Positions 48,312 to 57,054 are shown, counted from the stretch's first letter. The stretch is DNA of 64,000 bases from Kutzneria kofuensis (GCF_014203355.1 NZ_JACHIR010000003.1:372001-436000); one strand, 5' to 3'. The notes: generated by a model from the letters alone, not told the origin. Numbers and translations: made by a program.

Positions 48312-49355
48312 CTACCGCCAGGACGAGGTGTAGCCGGTGTGCAGTTCCCGGCCCTTGGCCCGCCACTTGGGCTCGCGGTCGGCCTTGCGCAGCGTGATGC
48401 CGCGCAGCCGGCGGATCACCGACCCGTACGCGCCGCTCGCGGCGGCCGACACCCGGGCGCCGGGCGGCTCGTCCATGAACGGCATGAACTGGTCGGGGAA
48501 GCCCGGCATGGTGCAGCCGATGCAGATGCCGCCGACGTTCGGGCAGCCGCCGATGCCGTTGATCCAGCCGCGTTTGGGCACGTTGCACTTGACCACCGGG
48601 CCCCAGCAGCCGATTTTGACCAGGCAGCGGGGCGAGCCGTACTCGTCGGCGAACTGGCCCTGCTCGTAGTAGCCGGCCCGGTCGCAGCCCTCGTGCACGG
48701 TCGCGCCGAACAGCCACTGCGGGCGCAGCTGGTCGTCCAGCGGGATCATCGGCGCCTGGCCGGCGGCGAGGTAGAGCAGGTACAGGATGGTCTCGGACAG
48801 GTTGTCCGGGTGGATCGGGCAGCCCGGCACGCACACGATCGGAATGCCGGCCTTGGACTTCCAGTCCCACCCGAGATAGTCGGGCACGCCCATGGCGCCG
48901 GTCGGGTTGCCGGCCATCGCGTGAATTCCGCCGTAGGCGGCGCACGTGCCGACGGCCAGCACCGCCAACGCCTTGGGGGCGAGGCGGTCCAGCCACTCGC
49001 TGGTGGTCATCGGCTGACCGGTGTCCGGGTTGTTGCCGAACCCGCACCAGTAGCCCTCGGACTTGATCGACTCGTTCGGGATCGAGCCCTCCACCACCAG
49101 CACGAACGGCTCGAGCTCGCCCGCGTCGGCCTGGTGGAACCAGTCGATGAAGGTGTCCGCGCCCTGCGCCGGGCCGCACTCGAAGTCGATCAGCGGCCAG
49201 TGCACGGCGATCCTGGGCAGCCCGGGTAGGGCGCCGAGCACGATCTCCTCGATGCTGGGCTGCGTCGCCGCGGTCAGCGCGACGGAGTCCCCGTCGCAGC
49301 TCAGCCCGGCGTTGATCCAGAGGATGTGGATGGGCTGTTCGTCGGTGGTGCTCAC
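48312..49355 (-). CDS. hhyS: [NiFe]-hydrogenase small subunit, group 1h type
   Basis: A 347-residue small subunit without a Tat signal (starts STTDEQPIHILWINAGLSCD). The first proximal-cluster ligand is C20, and the second motif position is D23 (GLSCDGD) where common enzymes have Cys. In the Ralstonia eutropha actinobacterial hydrogenase the corresponding Asp is a cluster ligand (3 Cys, 1 Asp), a feature of this group. Other Cys clusters are VGTCAAYGG, CVPGCPIHPDN, EGCDRAGYYEQG, CWGPVVKCNVP and GGICIGCTMPG. No membrane anchor is present. The 3' end leads into hhyL. Confidence 0.95.
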   Translation of the reverse strand: MSTTDEQPIHILWINAGLSCDGDSVALTAATQPSIEEIVLGALPGLPRIAVHWPLIDFECGPAQGADTFIDWFHQADAGELEPFVLVVEGSIPNESIKSEGYWCGFGNNPDTGQPMTTSEWLDRLAPKALAVLAVGTCAAYGGIHAMAGNPTGAMGVPDYLGWDWKSKAGIPIVCVPGCPIHPDNLSETILYLLYLAAGQAPMIPLDDQLRPQWLFGATVHEGCDRAGYYEQGQFADEYGSPRCLVKIGCWGPVVKCNVPKRGWINGIGGCPNVGGICIGCTMPGFPDQFMPFMDEPPGARVSAAASGAYGSVIRRLRGITLRKADREPKWRAKGRELHTGYTSSWR

Positions 49356-50005
49356 TGGTCATCACCCCTGAGCCGGTCGAGAACGAGTTCCCACAGCACG
49401 TGGTAGACGGTGGTCTGGGCCTCCTGCACCCGGTGCACGGAGGCGGAGGGCACGGTGAACAGGTGGTCGATGGAGTCCAGCTCGGCCATCCGCCCGCCGT
49501 CGTAGCCGGCGATGCCGACCGTCAGCAGCCCGCGCCGGCCGGCCTCGTCGAAGGCGGCCAGCAGGTTCGCCGAGTTGCCACTGGTGGACAGCCCCACCGC
49601 GATGTCGCCGGGCCGGGACAGCGCCGCGAGCTGCCGGGCGAACACCACGTCGAAGCCGATGTCGTTGGACAGGGCCGTCACGACGGCGATGTCGTTGGTC
49701 AGGCAGAACGCCGGCAGCGGCCGCAGCCCGCCGCCGGGGGACAGGAACAGCCCGGCGACCTCCTGGGCGTCGGTCGCGGAGCCGCCGTTGCCGAACGACA
49801 GCAACCGCCCGCCCGCGGCGAACCGCTCGGCCATCTCCGCCGCGCACCGGGCGAGCCGGTCGCCGTCGGCGGCCAGCACCCGGCGGCGCAGCTCGGTGAT
49901 CTCCCGCGCCTTGGCCGCCGTGGACGCGCTGACCTGCGCCAGCACCGCGCCCAGGTCGACCTTGTCGGCGTAGAGGAAGGGGTAGAGCGACTCCACATCG
50001 GTCAT
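49352..50005 (-). CDS. SIS-domain protein in the hydrogenase operon (copy 1)
   Basis: A 217-residue SIS-fold protein like GmhA/DiaA. The sugar-phosphate binding motif reads LLSFGNGGSATDAQEVAGLF, a second loop GLSTSGNSANLL, and the tail VQEAQTTVYHVLWELVLDRL. The catalytic Glu/His pair of sedoheptulose-7-phosphate isomerase is not clearly conserved. It precedes hhyS with a 4-base overlap and follows the HypC/HupF-like gene. Role in hydrogenase assembly unknown; regulation or a metal/nucleotide-binding chaperone role is possible. Confidence 0.85.
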   Translation of the reverse strand: MTDVESLYPFLYADKVDLGAVLAQVSASTAAKAREITELRRRVLAADGDRLARCAAEMAERFAAGGRLLSFGNGGSATDAQEVAGLFLSPGGGLRPLPAFCLTNDIAVVTALSNDIGFDVVFARQLAALSRPGDIAVGLSTSGNSANLLAAFDEAGRRGLLTVGIAGYDGGRMAELDSIDHLFTVPSASVHRVQEAQTTVYHVLWELVLDRLRGDDQ

Positions 50006-50229
50006 GAGGGTTCCTCGATGACGGCGATCGCCTCGCTGGCATGCACCAGCACTGTCGCGCCGACCCGGGCGTCGACCAGGGCGACGCTGATCTCCTCCCG
50101 GCCCGACCCGGTCTCCACCACGGCCAGGTCGTCGGGCAGCAGCCGCACCACGGTCACCTCGACCGCGGTGTCGCCGCAGGTGATGCAGCGGTCGCCGTCG
50201 CAGTTCGACGCAGCCCTGGGACCGGTCAT
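50002..50229 (-). CDS. HypC/HupF-like small chaperone
   Basis: A 75-residue protein: CDGDRCITCGDTAVEVTVVR, LLPDDLAVVETGSGREEISV and VLVHASEAIAVIE match the HypC/HupF fold, but the N-terminus lacks Met-Cys and instead has a C-x2-C-type pair (RCITCGD) further in. It may stabilise the large subunit in oxygen, as HupF does, or act as a second carrier of the metal centre. It is embedded between two SIS genes with ATGA overlaps. Confidence 0.75.
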   Translation of the reverse strand: MTGPRAASNCDGDRCITCGDTAVEVTVVRLLPDDLAVVETGSGREEISVALVDARVGATVLVHASEAIAVIEEPS

Positions 50230-50831
50230 CGCAGCACCGCGGGATCGAGCACGCCGGGCTGCTCGAAGAACACGTGCACCAGCTCCCACAGCACGTGATA
50301 GGTGGTGACGTGCACTTCCTTGACCACCCGGGGGTCGCCGGAGCGGGCCACCAGCACGTGCTCGGCGGCCCGCTCCGCCGCGATCCGGCCGCCGTCCCCG
50401 CCGACCAGCGCCACGGTCAGCATGCCCAGCGCCCGCGCCTGCTCCAGGCCGCGCAGGATGTTGGGGCAGTCGCCGTCGACCGACAGCGCCAGCGCGATGT
50501 CGGCGGGCTCGGCCAGGAACCGGATCTGATGGGCGAAGACCTCGTCGATGCCGGCCCCGGTGGCCACGCCGGTCAGCGTGGCCACGTCCGAGGTCAGCGA
50601 CACCGCCGGCAGGGCTCGCTTGCCGACGATCACCGGGTGCACGAACTCCACGGCGACGTGCTGGGCGTCGGTGCAGGAGCCGCCGTTGCCGAACACCACG
50701 AGCTTGCCGCCGCGGTGGAAGCGCACGGCCATGGCGTGGCAGGCGCGGGCGACGTCCTCGGCTCGCCCGGCCAGATCGTCGACGGGAGCGGTGCGGCGGT
50801 CGAACAGCGCGCGGGGCGTCACGCTGCCCAT
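50226..50831 (-). CDS. SIS-domain protein in the hydrogenase operon (copy 2, first gene)
   Basis: A 201-residue SIS protein that shares with copy 1 the motif LVVFGNGGSCTDAQHVAVEF, ALSVDGDCPNIL in the second loop and HVTTYHVLWELVHVFFEQPG at the end. The two copies probably arose by duplication and may form a heterodimer. This is the first gene of the long operon; the promoter candidate lies upstream. The start is GTG/ATG 50831 with AAGGGAAG-like purines upstream. Confidence 0.82.
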   Translation of the reverse strand: MGSVTPRALFDRRTAPVDDLAGRAEDVARACHAMAVRFHRGGKLVVFGNGGSCTDAQHVAVEFVHPVIVGKRALPAVSLTSDVATLTGVATGAGIDEVFAHQIRFLAEPADIALALSVDGDCPNILRGLEQARALGMLTVALVGGDGGRIAAERAAEHVLVARSGDPRVVKEVHVTTYHVLWELVHVFFEQPGVLDPAVLR

Positions 50832-50887
50832 GTGGAGGTCACTTCCCTTGTGGTCCTCGTAGTGGGAGCGCAGGGAACAGCGACCTC

Positions 50888-50916
50888 AGCGTAGAACTGT
50901 CGCCAAAGTCATACAA
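50888..50916 (-). promoter_or_regulatory. Possible promoter of the hydrogenase operon
   Basis: On the minus strand TTGTAT, 17 bases, TACGCT resembles a housekeeping -35/-10 pair, 57 bases upstream of the first SIS gene. The 115-base gap also has an AT-richer tract (GAATTGATTGTGAAAGG). No known regulator site was recognised. Transcription may also enter from the upstream MFS gene, which reads the same way with no hairpin seen between. Confidence 0.4.
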
Positions 50917-50946
50917 CCGGGGAATTGATTGTGAAAGGTCAATTTG

Positions 50947-52305
50947 CTAGCGGCTCTGCTCCAGGGTGGCCGGCAGCTCGTTGCCCGCGGCGGTGATCGC
51001 CTTGCGGACGTTGACCAGCAGCAACAGCACCAGGCCCAGCACGAAGAAGGCGATCAGCGAGAAGATGGCCGACCGGTAGCTGCCGGTGTTCTGCAGCACC
51101 AGCCCGAACACCAGCGGCCCCAGCGCGGACGTGCCCGAGCTGGAGATCTCGAACAGGCTGAAGTACTCCGCCTCCTTGCCGCGCGGGATCATGCTGGCGA
51201 ACATCGACCGGGACAGCGCCTGGCTGCCGCCCAGCACCAGCGAGATGCCGATGGCCAGCAGGTAGAACTGCACCGGCTGGCCCGGCTGGAGGAAGTACGC
51301 CAGTGTGATCAGCACCGACCACACCACCAGCGACCCCGCCACCACCCGCTTGGCGCCCCACCGCTGCGACAGCCTGCCCAGCAGCAGCGCGCCGCCGAAG
51401 GAGGCGAACTGCACCAGCAGGATCGCCGACAGCAGCGTCGTCTCGCCCAGCTTCAGCTCGTTCTGCCCGTAGTCGGCGGCCAGCGTGGTGGTCGTCGCGA
51501 TGCCGTCGTAGTAGACGAGGTAGGCCAGCAGGAACAGCAGCGTCCACGGGTAGAGCCGCAGGTGCCTGAGGGTGTCGCCGAGCTCCTTGAAGCCCGCGGT
51601 GAACGCCGAGCCGGCCTGCGGCGCGTGGGCGTCGGCCGTCGTCGGCATCTTCCGCAGGATCACCGCCGGCACGATCATGAACGCCGCCCACCAGACCCCG
51701 GCGCTGCACAGCGACAGCCGGGCCAGCACCGCGCTGTCGTCGATCAGGAACGAGGCGACGAAGTTCAACGCCAGCAACGACCCGCCGCCCAGGTAGCCGG
51801 CGGCCCAGCCGATCGAGGACACCGCGTCCCGCTCGTCGGGGCCGGCCAGGTCCGGCAGCAGCGAGTTGTAGACCACCCGCGCGCACTTGTACGCCAGGAA
51901 CGCGAGCATGAACAGCACCGAGCCCAGCACCCAGTCGGTCAGCCCGACGAACACCATCGCCGCACACGACAGCGCGCCCAGATAGGCGAAGGCGAACAAC
52001 AGCTGGCGCTTGCGCCCGGTGCGGTCGGCGAACGCGCCGACGATCGGCATCAGCACGACCAGCAGCACCGACCCGAACGAGATCGTGTAGGTGAACAGCG
52101 AGCCCGGCGCGATCGGGATGCCCAGCACGTGCAGCCGCCCGGTCTCGCCGACCGCGTGCTCGGCCACCGCCGGCAGGTAGCGGCTCATGAACACCGCGAG
52201 CACCGTCGTCTCGAACACCTGGGCCGCCCAGCCGTAGCTGTACCAGCCGAAACGCAGCCGCTTGGCCGCCGGGTCGCCGGCAGCCCGTGTGGTGGCCTCA
52301 GTCAT
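50947..52305 (-). CDS. MFS transporter, UMF1-like
   Basis: A 452-residue, 12-helix permease. GRLHVLGIPIAPGSLFTYTI and the segment YKCARVVYNSLLPDLAGPDE-RD are typical of the UMF1 (Atg22-like) MFS group; RTGRKRQLLFAFAYLG is the loop 2-3 motif. Substrate unknown; Atg22 relatives move amino acids out of vacuoles, but bacterial ones are undefined. It lies upstream of the hydrogenase operon on the same strand. The start Met is GTG/ATG 52305. Confidence 0.83.
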   Translation of the reverse strand: MTEATTRAAGDPAAKRLRFGWYSYGWAAQVFETTVLAVFMSRYLPAVAEHAVGETGRLHVLGIPIAPGSLFTYTISFGSVLLVVLMPIVGAFADRTGRKRQLLFAFAYLGALSCAAMVFVGLTDWVLGSVLFMLAFLAYKCARVVYNSLLPDLAGPDERDAVSSIGWAAGYLGGGSLLALNFVASFLIDDSAVLARLSLCSAGVWWAAFMIVPAVILRKMPTTADAHAPQAGSAFTAGFKELGDTLRHLRLYPWTLLFLLAYLVYYDGIATTTTLAADYGQNELKLGETTLLSAILLVQFASFGGALLLGRLSQRWGAKRVVAGSLVVWSVLITLAYFLQPGQPVQFYLLAIGISLVLGGSQALSRSMFASMIPRGKEAEYFSLFEISSSGTSALGPLVFGLVLQNTGSYRSAIFSLIAFFVLGLVLLLLVNVRKAITAAGNELPATLEQSR

Positions 52306-52386
52306 CGCTGCCTTCCGGCGTCGTCGTCGGTTGGTGCCGGACAGTATCGGTGATCATCGGCCGTCAGCCATGCGGGTCACCAAGTT

Positions 52387-53040
52387 GTGACTGCACCGCA
52401 GCGGATCTACCGTCGCTTCGTGATCGCCCGATCGCCGCTGGTCATCGCGGCACTGCTGATCGTGTTCGCGGGCGTGTGCGGGGGCGCCGCCGTGGCCGAT
52501 CCGAGCAAGCAGGACTGGGCGCGGCTGCGCATGTGCGAGTCCAGCGACTCCTACACCGCCGTCTCGGCGGACGGGAAGTACTACGGCGCCTACCAGTTCG
52601 ACCTGCCCACCTGGGCCAGCGTCGGCGGCACCGGCCTGCCCAGCGAGGCCAGCCCCGCCGAGCAGGACTACCGGGCGCTCTACCTGTACCGGATGCGCGG
52701 CTGGCAGCCGTGGGAATGCAGCCTCAAGCTCGGGCTCACTCCCGACACCGACGCCGCGTCCCGCCGCGTGCCCACCACCGCCGACGCCGCCTACATCGCC
52801 GTGCCCATCTGGCCCGGCAAGGTCTACCTAGCCGGCGACTGCGCCCCGGCGCTGGCCATCTGGCAGCAGCGCATGGCGACTTTCGGGTACCTCTTCCGCA
52901 GCGCCGGCTGCTACGACGGCGCCACCCGCCAGGCCGTCCACGACCTGCAGGCCGCCAACGACATCACCATCACCGGCCAACTCGGCCGCCTGACCTGGAA
53001 GGCCGCCTGGCTCGGCAACCCGCCCCTGGGGGTGGGCTAG
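52387..53040 (+). CDS. Rpf-like secreted lysozyme-fold protein with peptidoglycan-binding domain
   Basis: A 217-residue exported protein. A signal/anchor (PLVIAALLIVFAGVCGGAAV) precedes a transglycosylase-like domain of the resuscitation-promoting factor type: WARLRMCESSDSYTAVSADG with the catalytic Glu, then KYYGAYQFDLPTWASVGGTG and RMRGWQPWEC. The C-terminus carries a putative peptidoglycan-binding domain: GYLFRSAGCYDGATRQAVHD and LQAANDITITGQLGRLTWKA. GTG 52387 is used. Role: cell-wall remodelling during growth or spore germination. The stop (TAG) shares CTAG with the convergent GDPD stop. Confidence 0.85.
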   Translation: MTAPQRIYRRFVIARSPLVIAALLIVFAGVCGGAAVADPSKQDWARLRMCESSDSYTAVSADGKYYGAYQFDLPTWASVGGTGLPSEASPAEQDYRALYLYRMRGWQPWECSLKLGLTPDTDAASRRVPTTADAAYIAVPIWPGKVYLAGDCAPALAIWQQRMATFGYLFRSAGCYDGATRQAVHDLQAANDITITGQLGRLTWKAAWLGNPPLGVG

Positions 53041-53819
53041 GCGGCCCAGGCGTCCCGCGACCGCAGCACATCGCGCAGCAGATCCGGCCGGTCGGTGACG
53101 ATGCCGTCCACGCCGAGATCCAGCAGCCGCCGCATCCGCTCCTCGGTGTTGACCGTCCACACGTGCACCTCCAGCCCCGCGCGGTGCGACGCGTCCAGGA
53201 ACCGCCGGTCCACCACCCGCAACGGCCCCTGGTACTCGGGCACCTGCGCCAACTGCCCGCGCACGAACCGCTTCGTGCCCAGCACGGGCCACCGGCCCGC
53301 CGCCCACAGCGACCCCACCGCCCGCGGCCCCATCGACGTCAGCAGGCGCGACCCGGCCGCTCGCCGCAGCCGCTCCAACCGCCCGTCGGAGAACGACGCC
53401 AGGCACACCCGGTCCCAGGCGTCGCACCGCTCCAGCAGCCGCAGCACCGGCTCCACCGCGTTGTCGGCCTTCACGTCGATGTTGAGCAGCGCCGTCGGCA
53501 GCTCCTCCAGCACCGACTCCAGCGTCGGGATCTGCTCCCGCCCGCCGACCTGGGCCCGGCCGACCTCCGACCACGGCAGCCGCGCGATCACCCCCTGCCG
53601 GTCGGTGGTCCGGTCCAGCACGTCGTCGTGCTGCACCACGACCACCCCGTCCGTGGTGGCCTGCACGTCGGTCTCGATGTACCGGTAGCCCTCCTCGACG
53701 GCCCGCCGGAACGCGCTCAGCGAGTTCTCCATGCCGGCCAGGTCGCCCACGTGCCAGCCGCGGTGCGCCAGCGCCCGCGGGTACGGGCCGTCGTCGAGGT
53801 AGGGATGTCCACTTCGCAC
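53037..53819 (-). CDS. Glycerophosphodiester phosphodiesterase
   Basis: A 260-residue GDPD. The catalytic HRG reads ALAHRGWHVGDLAGMENS, the metal site is IETDVQATTDGVVVVQHDDV (E-x-D and the second His), and the other strand end is VHVWTVNTEERM with GVDGIVTDRPDLL, the usual GDPD ending. It hydrolyses deacylated phospholipids to sn-glycerol 3-phosphate and an alcohol. No signal peptide, so probably cytoplasmic. GTG 53819 is used. Its stop overlaps the Rpf-like stop in a shared CTAG. Confidence 0.93.
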   Translation of the reverse strand: MRSGHPYLDDGPYPRALAHRGWHVGDLAGMENSLSAFRRAVEEGYRYIETDVQATTDGVVVVQHDDVLDRTTDRQGVIARLPWSEVGRAQVGGREQIPTLESVLEELPTALLNIDVKADNAVEPVLRLLERCDAWDRVCLASFSDGRLERLRRAAGSRLLTSMGPRAVGSLWAAGRWPVLGTKRFVRGQLAQVPEYQGPLRVVDRRFLDASHRAGLEVHVWTVNTEERMRRLLDLGVDGIVTDRPDLLRDVLRSRDAWAA

Positions 53820-53888
53820 AGTGCGCAGTCTGCCCTAGCGGCGTGGCGCTTTCGATGACCAACAGATGTACGGATAATCTCGCCCGCC

Positions 53889-54236
53889 ATGGAGGTCACG
53901 AGCACCCGGCGACGGGAGGCGGCGCGGCACTGCGCCTGGTGCGGCCAACGGCTGCCCGCGGACGGCCAGTTCGGGCGGCGCCGCCAGTACTGCGCCCAGA
54001 CCTGCCGGCAGCGCGCCTACGAGCGGCGCAGCGCCGTGCAGCGCGGCGGGCTGCCCGAGGACGCCGTGGTGCTGTCCAGCACCGAACTGGCCAACCTCCA
54101 GGACAGACTGTTCCAGCTCCGGTGCGCCGCCGAGGACATCGCGACCGCGGTCGCCGACGGGGCGCAACCGGACGAACTGCACTCGATGGCGCGGGCACTG
54201 CTGGGCACCGCCACCGGGTTGGAACGCCTACGGTGA
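53889..54236 (+). CDS. Small zinc-ribbon-like protein
   Basis: A 115-residue protein with a conserved actinobacterial CxxC-type zinc motif: CAWCGQRLPADGQFGRRRQY then CAQTCRQRAYERR, followed by a helical C-terminal part (LQDRLFQLRCAAEDIATAVA). The layout (zinc finger, basic segment, helix) is seen in small nucleic-acid-binding proteins, but no function is established. ATG 53889; ends 18 bases before the GGDEF-EAL gene on the same strand, so the two may be cotranscribed. Confidence 0.75.
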   Translation: MEVTSTRRREAARHCAWCGQRLPADGQFGRRRQYCAQTCRQRAYERRSAVQRGGLPEDAVVLSSTELANLQDRLFQLRCAAEDIATAVADGAQPDELHSMARALLGTATGLERLR

Positions 54237-54254
54237 CCGGCTCGGGCTTGCCCA

Positions 54255-56321
54255 GTGACCGGTGAACCGACAACTATGGCGCCGGGTGGCAAGGAGGAGC
54301 TGGTGGCGGACCACGGCGCCGTGCACAACCACGTCCTGCGCTGGGCGGACGTCGGATTCGGGGTCACGGACCTGCACGGCAAACTGAGCTGGGCGAACCC
54401 GGCGCTGGGCACGCTCATCGGCGTGCCCTCCGACCAGGCGTTGGGCCGGTCGCTGCCGGCGCTGCTGCCCGGTGCGCCCGAAACCCCGCAGACCGGCATG
54501 GTCGTGCAGGCCGCGGGCCAGGACGGCGACGACCACCGCTGGCTGGAGATCAGCTGCACCCCGCTGCCCGGCGGCGAGCAGCTGCTCTACCGGATCATGG
54601 ACATCACCTCGTGGCGCGACCGCGAGCTGGAGGCCACCCAGCAGGCCAACGCGCTGCGCCGCGCCCAGGTGCTGGGCCGCATGGGCAACTGGGAATGGGA
54701 CATCACCACCGACCGCGTGCTGTGGTCGGACGCCCTGCTGGACATGTTCGGGCTGGAACCCGGCACCGAGCTCGACTACGCCGGCTACATCTCCCTGGTC
54801 AACCCCGACGACCGGGAGATGATCGAGACCACGCTGGCCGTGGCCCGCGCCAACGGCGACCGGTTCACCTACTCCCACCGCATGTTCGTCGGCGTGGACA
54901 ACGAGCGCTTCTTCGAGTGCTTCGGCGAGGTCATCTGCGACGAGGACGGCACGCCGGTGCGCATGATGGGCACCTGCCACGACGTCACCCAGGACCGCCG
55001 ACTACAGGACGAGCTGCGCCAGCTGGCCGAGGAGGACCCGCTCACCGGCCTGCCCAACCGCCGCGCCCTGACCCGCGAGCTGGAGCGCCAGCTGGCCGCC
55101 GGCGGCACCGGCTCCCTGCTGCTGCTCGACCTGGACAACTTCAAGGACGTCAACGACCTGCGCGGGCACGCCGTCGGCGACCGGCTGATGCGCACCATGG
55201 CCGCCGCGCTGCGGGAACGCCTCGACCCCGGCCAGCTGCTCGGCCGCCTCGGCGGCGACGAGTTCGCCGTCGTGCTGCCCGGCTGCGAGGAGCAGGACGC
55301 CGCCGAGGTCGCCGGCCGGCTGCGCGACGCCGTCGCCGGCCTGCCGCTGGTCGCCGGCGGCGCGACCACCCGGATGACGGTCAGCACCGGCGTCGCCGGC
55401 TTCACCTCCGGCGAGGGCTGGGAGGCCGTGCTGGCCAACGCCGACCTCGCTCTGTACGCGTCCAAGGCGGCCGGCCGCAACCGCGTCACCGTCTACGACC
55501 CCGGCCACTACGCCGACACCGCCAAGCGCGTCTCGGTGCAGGACCGGCTGCGCAAGGCCCTCGAACACGGCGACCTGGCCCTGCACGCCATGCCCATCGT
55601 CGCCCTGTCCTCGGGCCGCACCCTGGGCTACGAGCTGCTGCTGCGCCTGGAGGACGGCCAGCTCCCGCTGCTCGGGCCGGCCGACTTCCTGCCCGCCGCC
55701 GAACGCAGCGACCTCGTGCTGGAGATCGACCGCTGGGTGTTCGGCAAGGCCATCGACACCCTCGTCGCCCACCCCGACCCCAACCTGCGCTTCGACGTCA
55801 ACGTCTCCGGGCGAACCCTGGAGGACGAGGACTTCGCCGACTTCGTGCTGGACCGCCTCGCCTCCTCCGGCGTCGCGCCCGGCCGGCTCGGCTTCGAGAT
55901 CACCGAGACCGCGGCCGTCACCAACCTCGACGCCGCCCGCAGCCTCGCCCACCAGGTCCGCGCCACCGGCTGCCGGATCGCCCTGGACGACTTCGGCGCC
56001 GGCTTCGGCTCCTTCGTCCACCTCAAGCACCTGCCCATCACCGGCCTGAAGATCGACGGTGAGTTCGTCCGCGGCATCGACTCCGGCACCCGCGACGCCG
56101 TGCTGGTCTCCGGCATCCTGGAGATCGCCCGCGGCTTCGACCTGTCCGTCGTCGCCGAATGGGTGGAGCGGCCCGCGCAGGTGGAGATGCTGTCCAAGCT
56201 CGGCGTCTCCGTCGGCCAGGGCTTCCACCTGGGCAAGCCGAAACCCCTGGGCAGCGTGCTCAAGCCGCCGGATGGGGCCTTGTCCGGCGAGCTGCCCACG
56301 GCAGAGGATGGGCGTTCCTGA
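54255..56321 (+). CDS. PAS-GGDEF-EAL cyclic di-GMP enzyme
   Basis: A 688-residue protein. Two PAS-like sensor domains (about residues 25-125 and 135-250) are followed by a GGDEF domain with LGRLGGDEFAVVLPGC, intact active site and NLDNFK-like LLDLDNFKDVND, and an EAL domain with YELLLRLED (ELL in place of EAL), FDVNVSGRTL, EITETAAV, LDDFGAGFGSF and LKIDGEFVRG. The EAL metal ligands appear kept, although AEWVERP replaces the usual AEGVET. It can probably both make and break c-di-GMP, which in actinomycetes controls development. GTG 54255. Soluble, no membrane segment. Confidence 0.9.
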   Translation: MTGEPTTMAPGGKEELVADHGAVHNHVLRWADVGFGVTDLHGKLSWANPALGTLIGVPSDQALGRSLPALLPGAPETPQTGMVVQAAGQDGDDHRWLEISCTPLPGGEQLLYRIMDITSWRDRELEATQQANALRRAQVLGRMGNWEWDITTDRVLWSDALLDMFGLEPGTELDYAGYISLVNPDDREMIETTLAVARANGDRFTYSHRMFVGVDNERFFECFGEVICDEDGTPVRMMGTCHDVTQDRRLQDELRQLAEEDPLTGLPNRRALTRELERQLAAGGTGSLLLLDLDNFKDVNDLRGHAVGDRLMRTMAAALRERLDPGQLLGRLGGDEFAVVLPGCEEQDAAEVAGRLRDAVAGLPLVAGGATTRMTVSTGVAGFTSGEGWEAVLANADLALYASKAAGRNRVTVYDPGHYADTAKRVSVQDRLRKALEHGDLALHAMPIVALSSGRTLGYELLLRLEDGQLPLLGPADFLPAAERSDLVLEIDRWVFGKAIDTLVAHPDPNLRFDVNVSGRTLEDEDFADFVLDRLASSGVAPGRLGFEITETAAVTNLDAARSLAHQVRATGCRIALDDFGAGFGSFVHLKHLPITGLKIDGEFVRGIDSGTRDAVLVSGILEIARGFDLSVVAEWVERPAQVEMLSKLGVSVGQGFHLGKPKPLGSVLKPPDGALSGELPTAEDGRS

Positions 56322-56358
56322 GCCTGCCCGCACGCGCCCCGAGAGAGGGACCCGCCCC

Positions 56359-57054
56359 GTGCCCGAGGACGTCCCCGTCAAGGGACTGCGCCGCATGGAA
56401 CTGCGCAGCAACGACCCGGCCGGGTCGGCCGAGCACTACCGCAGCCTGTTCGGCTGGATCGTCATGCCCGCCGACGACGGCACCCTGCGCTGCTGGGTCG
56501 GCGACCGGCTGGCCGCCCTGATCCGAAGACCCGCCGACTGGGAGACCCCCGGCTGGCACCCCGTCCTCGGCGGCCGGCCGACCGCGCTGCTGACCGACCC
56601 CGCCGGCGTGACGGCCACCCTCGACCCCGGCCGCGTCCGGCACGGACCGTGGGCCCCGCCGCCCCGCCACGGCGAGCCGTGCTGGATCGAGCTCATGACC
56701 GCCGACACCACCGACGACTACTGGTCCCGGCAGCTCGGCTGGTCCCTGCGGGCCGGCACCGACATCAAGCCCTTCGCCCTGTTCGATGCCGCCGACGACA
56801 CCGGCACCCGCGCCATCGCCGGCCGGCTGCTCGTCGACGAGGCCACCGCCGCCCAGGTCGGGGCCAGCTGGATGTGCTACCTCGCCGCCACCGACATCAC
56901 CCTCGTCACCGACACGGCCGTGGCCGGCGGCGCCACCCTGCTGATCGAGCCCCGTGAGGTCCCCACCGGCGTCATCGCCGCCATCGCCGATCCGTACGGA
57001 ACGGTCTGCACCCTGCTGGAGGACCCCATCGGCTGGGGCGGCGCCTGGAGCTAG
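56359..57054 (+). CDS. VOC-family (glyoxalase/bleomycin resistance-like) protein, two domains
   Basis: A 231-residue protein of two vicinal-oxygen-chelate modules: the first from KGLRRMELRSNDPAGSAEHY to about residue 110, the second from PCWIELMTADTTDDYWSRQL to the end (ISWDPYGTV-like AIADPYGTVCTLLE). This matches the actinobacterial glyoxalase/CFP30-like VOC group (also called CFP32). GTG 56359 is preferred over ATG 56308 because GAGGGA lies 8 bases before it; the ATG would overlap the GGDEF gene end. Metal ligands seem incomplete, so binding rather than catalysis is possible. Confidence 0.85.
   Translation: MPEDVPVKGLRRMELRSNDPAGSAEHYRSLFGWIVMPADDGTLRCWVGDRLAALIRRPADWETPGWHPVLGGRPTALLTDPAGVTATLDPGRVRHGPWAPPPRHGEPCWIELMTADTTDDYWSRQLGWSLRAGTDIKPFALFDAADDTGTRAIAGRLLVDEATAAQVGASWMCYLAATDITLVTDTAVAGGATLLIEPREVPTGVIAAIADPYGTVCTLLEDPIGWGGAWS

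Noticed and set aside
45801..49229. Very long open frame antisense to the hydrogenase genes
   Set aside because: It is the complement of hhyS, hhyL and the NifU-like gene with His/Arg/Val-rich composition, an effect of high third-position GC; it has no motif and opposes well-supported genes.
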